DNA from: a bacterium
Lineage (GTDB): Bacteria; Actinomycetota; Acidimicrobiia; Acidimicrobiales; CATQHL01
DNA length: 6,515 nt
Direction of reading: 5' to 3'
Assembly: GCA_028819945.1 (NCBI GenBank)
Contig: JAPPKQ010000463.1
Location: 1-6,515 of the forward strand
Below are positions 5,810 to 6,515 of the stretch, one piece after another. The position numbers and the translations under genes were made by a program. Within the stretch, counting starts at the first letter, position 1, and each line of letters begins with the position of its first letter. The notes below the pieces were generated by a model that did no database searches, was not told the DNA's origin, and was given only the letters and a program-made list of their open reading frames with translations.

Positions 5810-5883
5810 CGCCCCCGGCAGGATTCGAACCTGCGGCCTTGGACTTAGGAGGTCCCTGCTCTGTCCAACTGAGCTACGGGGGC
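5810..5883 (-). tRNA. tRNA-Arg, anticodon CCT
   Basis: The 74-base cloverleaf is complete. The acceptor stem is GCCCCCG/CGGGGGC (7 bp), the D stem GCTC/GAGC, the anticodon loop CTCCTAA with anticodon CCT, which reads AGG (Arg), the variable loop has 5 bases, and the T arm is GCAGG-TTCGAAT-CCTGC. The first pair of the anticodon stem (G27-A43) is mismatched; the other four pair. The discriminator base is G and the bases that follow are CAG, so the CCA tail is not encoded and must be added after transcription. Confidence 0.95.
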
Positions 5884-6207
5884 AAGCCGGCGGATTGCTG
5901 GTGCGAAGCGGAGCGCCCGTCCGGTGCGCCCCGATGGTACCCAGGGTTGAGCGGACCGGCTCCGGGGAGGGGAGTCAGGCGGCCTCGGCAAGACGATCTG
6001 CTCGCCGGTCGCCAGAACGATCCGCACCGAGCCGGCCGGTGGCGATTGGCCCGTCTTTGCCGTGGATCGTCACCGCTCGGCACACCCGCGTCCGGGGGCG
6101 TGCCGCGATTCGCGAAGGCCGTTGCTGGTGTAACTTGCGTTCAGGTCTCCGGGCCGCGAGTTCAACTAAAAACAATCCGTAGTAGCAGGAGGTTCACGAC
6201 CCAATAA
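5884..6207. other. Non-coding or unrecognised stretch upstream of tRNA-Arg
   Basis: This stretch is still GC-rich up to about 6120. Several frames are open on both strands but none has a recognisable family motif, and the longest (plus, 5704-6207) runs antisense through the tRNA gene, so it is not credible. It may contain the tRNA promoter: on the minus strand TACCAT (5939-5934) fits a -10 box, without a clear -35. An imperfect hairpin joins GGCAC (6079-6083) and GTGCC (6100-6104) but has no T-tract. I see no supported gene here. Confidence 0.5.
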
Positions 6208-6294
6208 CACTGCCTCAACGAGGATGAGAACCATGAGAAATCTATCCAAGAGTTTCAGAGATGGAAGACCCTGACGAGGTACTCAGGACAGCAG

Positions 6295-6432
6295 GTGGCG
6301 GTCCACTATCCGTGCCGCACGAGGGAAATGGCGAGTTGGCGGACGCATGTCACCGTTAAGGTGAAGATTCCGAATTGGTTCGATAAGTGGGACACCGACA
6401 CACGGGATAATGTCTTTGATTGTCGTGTCTGA
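6295..6432 (+). CDS. Small hypothetical ORF or coding remnant in the low-GC tail
   Basis: A frame is open from 6208 to the TGA at 6430-6432. It has no ATG near its beginning; the first plausible start is GTG at 6295, with AGGA six bases before it, giving 45 residues. The product starts VAVHYPCRTREMASWRT and includes VTVKVKIPNWFDKWDTDTRD. This is a protein-like composition with alternating hydrophobic residues but matches no family I know. The longer open frame upstream (from 6208) would add residues such as SIQEFQRWKTL and could mean a degraded 5' end. The codon choice is much less GC-biased than in the other genes. It may be spurious. Confidence 0.2.
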   Translation: MAVHYPCRTREMASWRTHVTVKVKIPNWFDKWDTDTRDNVFDCRV

Positions 6433-6515
6433 CTCCAAACTTAGGCCGTCTGTTGTCAGGGTCGTTCGATTCGGAGCTATGTGCGAGTCTAACGACGAGA
6501 ACCCATACGTATATG

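Noticed and set aside
5704..6207. Plus-strand frame of 167 codons through the tRNA region
   Set aside because: It passes antisense through tRNA-Arg and yields the familiar tRNA-antisense peptide GFEPA; no support as a gene.
6224..6274. Short frame starting ATG 6224 (or 6233) and ending at TGA 6272, considered as a second selenocysteine gene or leader peptide
   Set aside because: The sequence after the TGA has no redox motif, reaches another stop soon and resembles no family; no good SECIS hairpin was seen.
6479..6515. ATG at 6479 opening a frame to the right edge
   Set aside because: Only 12 codons are visible and the GGAG before it is only two bases away, too close for a normal ribosome site.
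1..6515. CRISPR arrays, insertion sequences, or tandem repeats
   Set aside because: No regularly spaced direct repeats, no transposase motifs and no terminal inverted repeats with target duplications were seen.

Overview
The window is GC-rich (roughly 65-70% G+C up to about position 6120) and looks like an actinobacterial chromosome. Three things point that way: an HD protein that matches the C-terminal half of the actinobacterial-type CCA-adding enzyme, a thioredoxin-fold protein of the Rv2466c (mycothiol-dependent nitroreductase) type, and heavy use of GTG starts. A deep-branching actinobacterium such as an Acidimicrobiia-like lineage is a reasonable guess, but this is inference. The last ~400 bases fall to about 50% G+C and carry no recognisable gene.

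Layout. (1) 1-1423, minus: the N-terminal two thirds of a molybdenum hydroxylase large subunit (CoxL family, form II by its AYRGAGR motif), running off the left edge. (2) 1485-2255, minus: a stand-alone HD-domain protein equal to the C-terminal half of a CCA tRNA nucleotidyltransferase, with no catalytic head domain. (3) 2434-3609, plus: a zinc-type medium-chain dehydrogenase with catalytic-site residues present but structural-zinc cysteines missing. (4) 3646-4049, minus: rpmB-rpmG, ribosomal proteins L28 and L33 in zinc-free forms, overlapping by one base. (5) 4204-4842, plus: a DsbA-family / Rv2466c-like oxidoreductase. (6) 4914-5750, minus: a DUF1295 / steroid 5-alpha-reductase-like membrane protein. 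(7) 5810-5883, minus: tRNA-Arg(CCT). (8) 5884-6515: no confident gene.

The standout is gene 5. Its reading frame contains an in-frame TGA at 4246-4248, exactly where the first cysteine of the CPWC redox motif belongs, so the motif reads U-P-W-C. A perfect AGGAGG ribosome binding site lies upstream of the TGA. The frame is intact for almost 200 codons after it. A 6-bp hairpin with a GGTC apical loop sits 20 bases downstream, the layout of a bacterial SECIS element. The simplest reading is a selenocysteine-containing member of the mycothiol-linked nitroreductase/DsbA family, which an ordinary gene caller would truncate or miss.

The genes are mostly independent housekeeping or metabolic units on alternating strands. 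Possible links are the HD gene running into coxL, and the tRNA-Arg gene, which lacks an encoded CCA tail and so needs a complete CCA-adding enzyme elsewhere in the genome.
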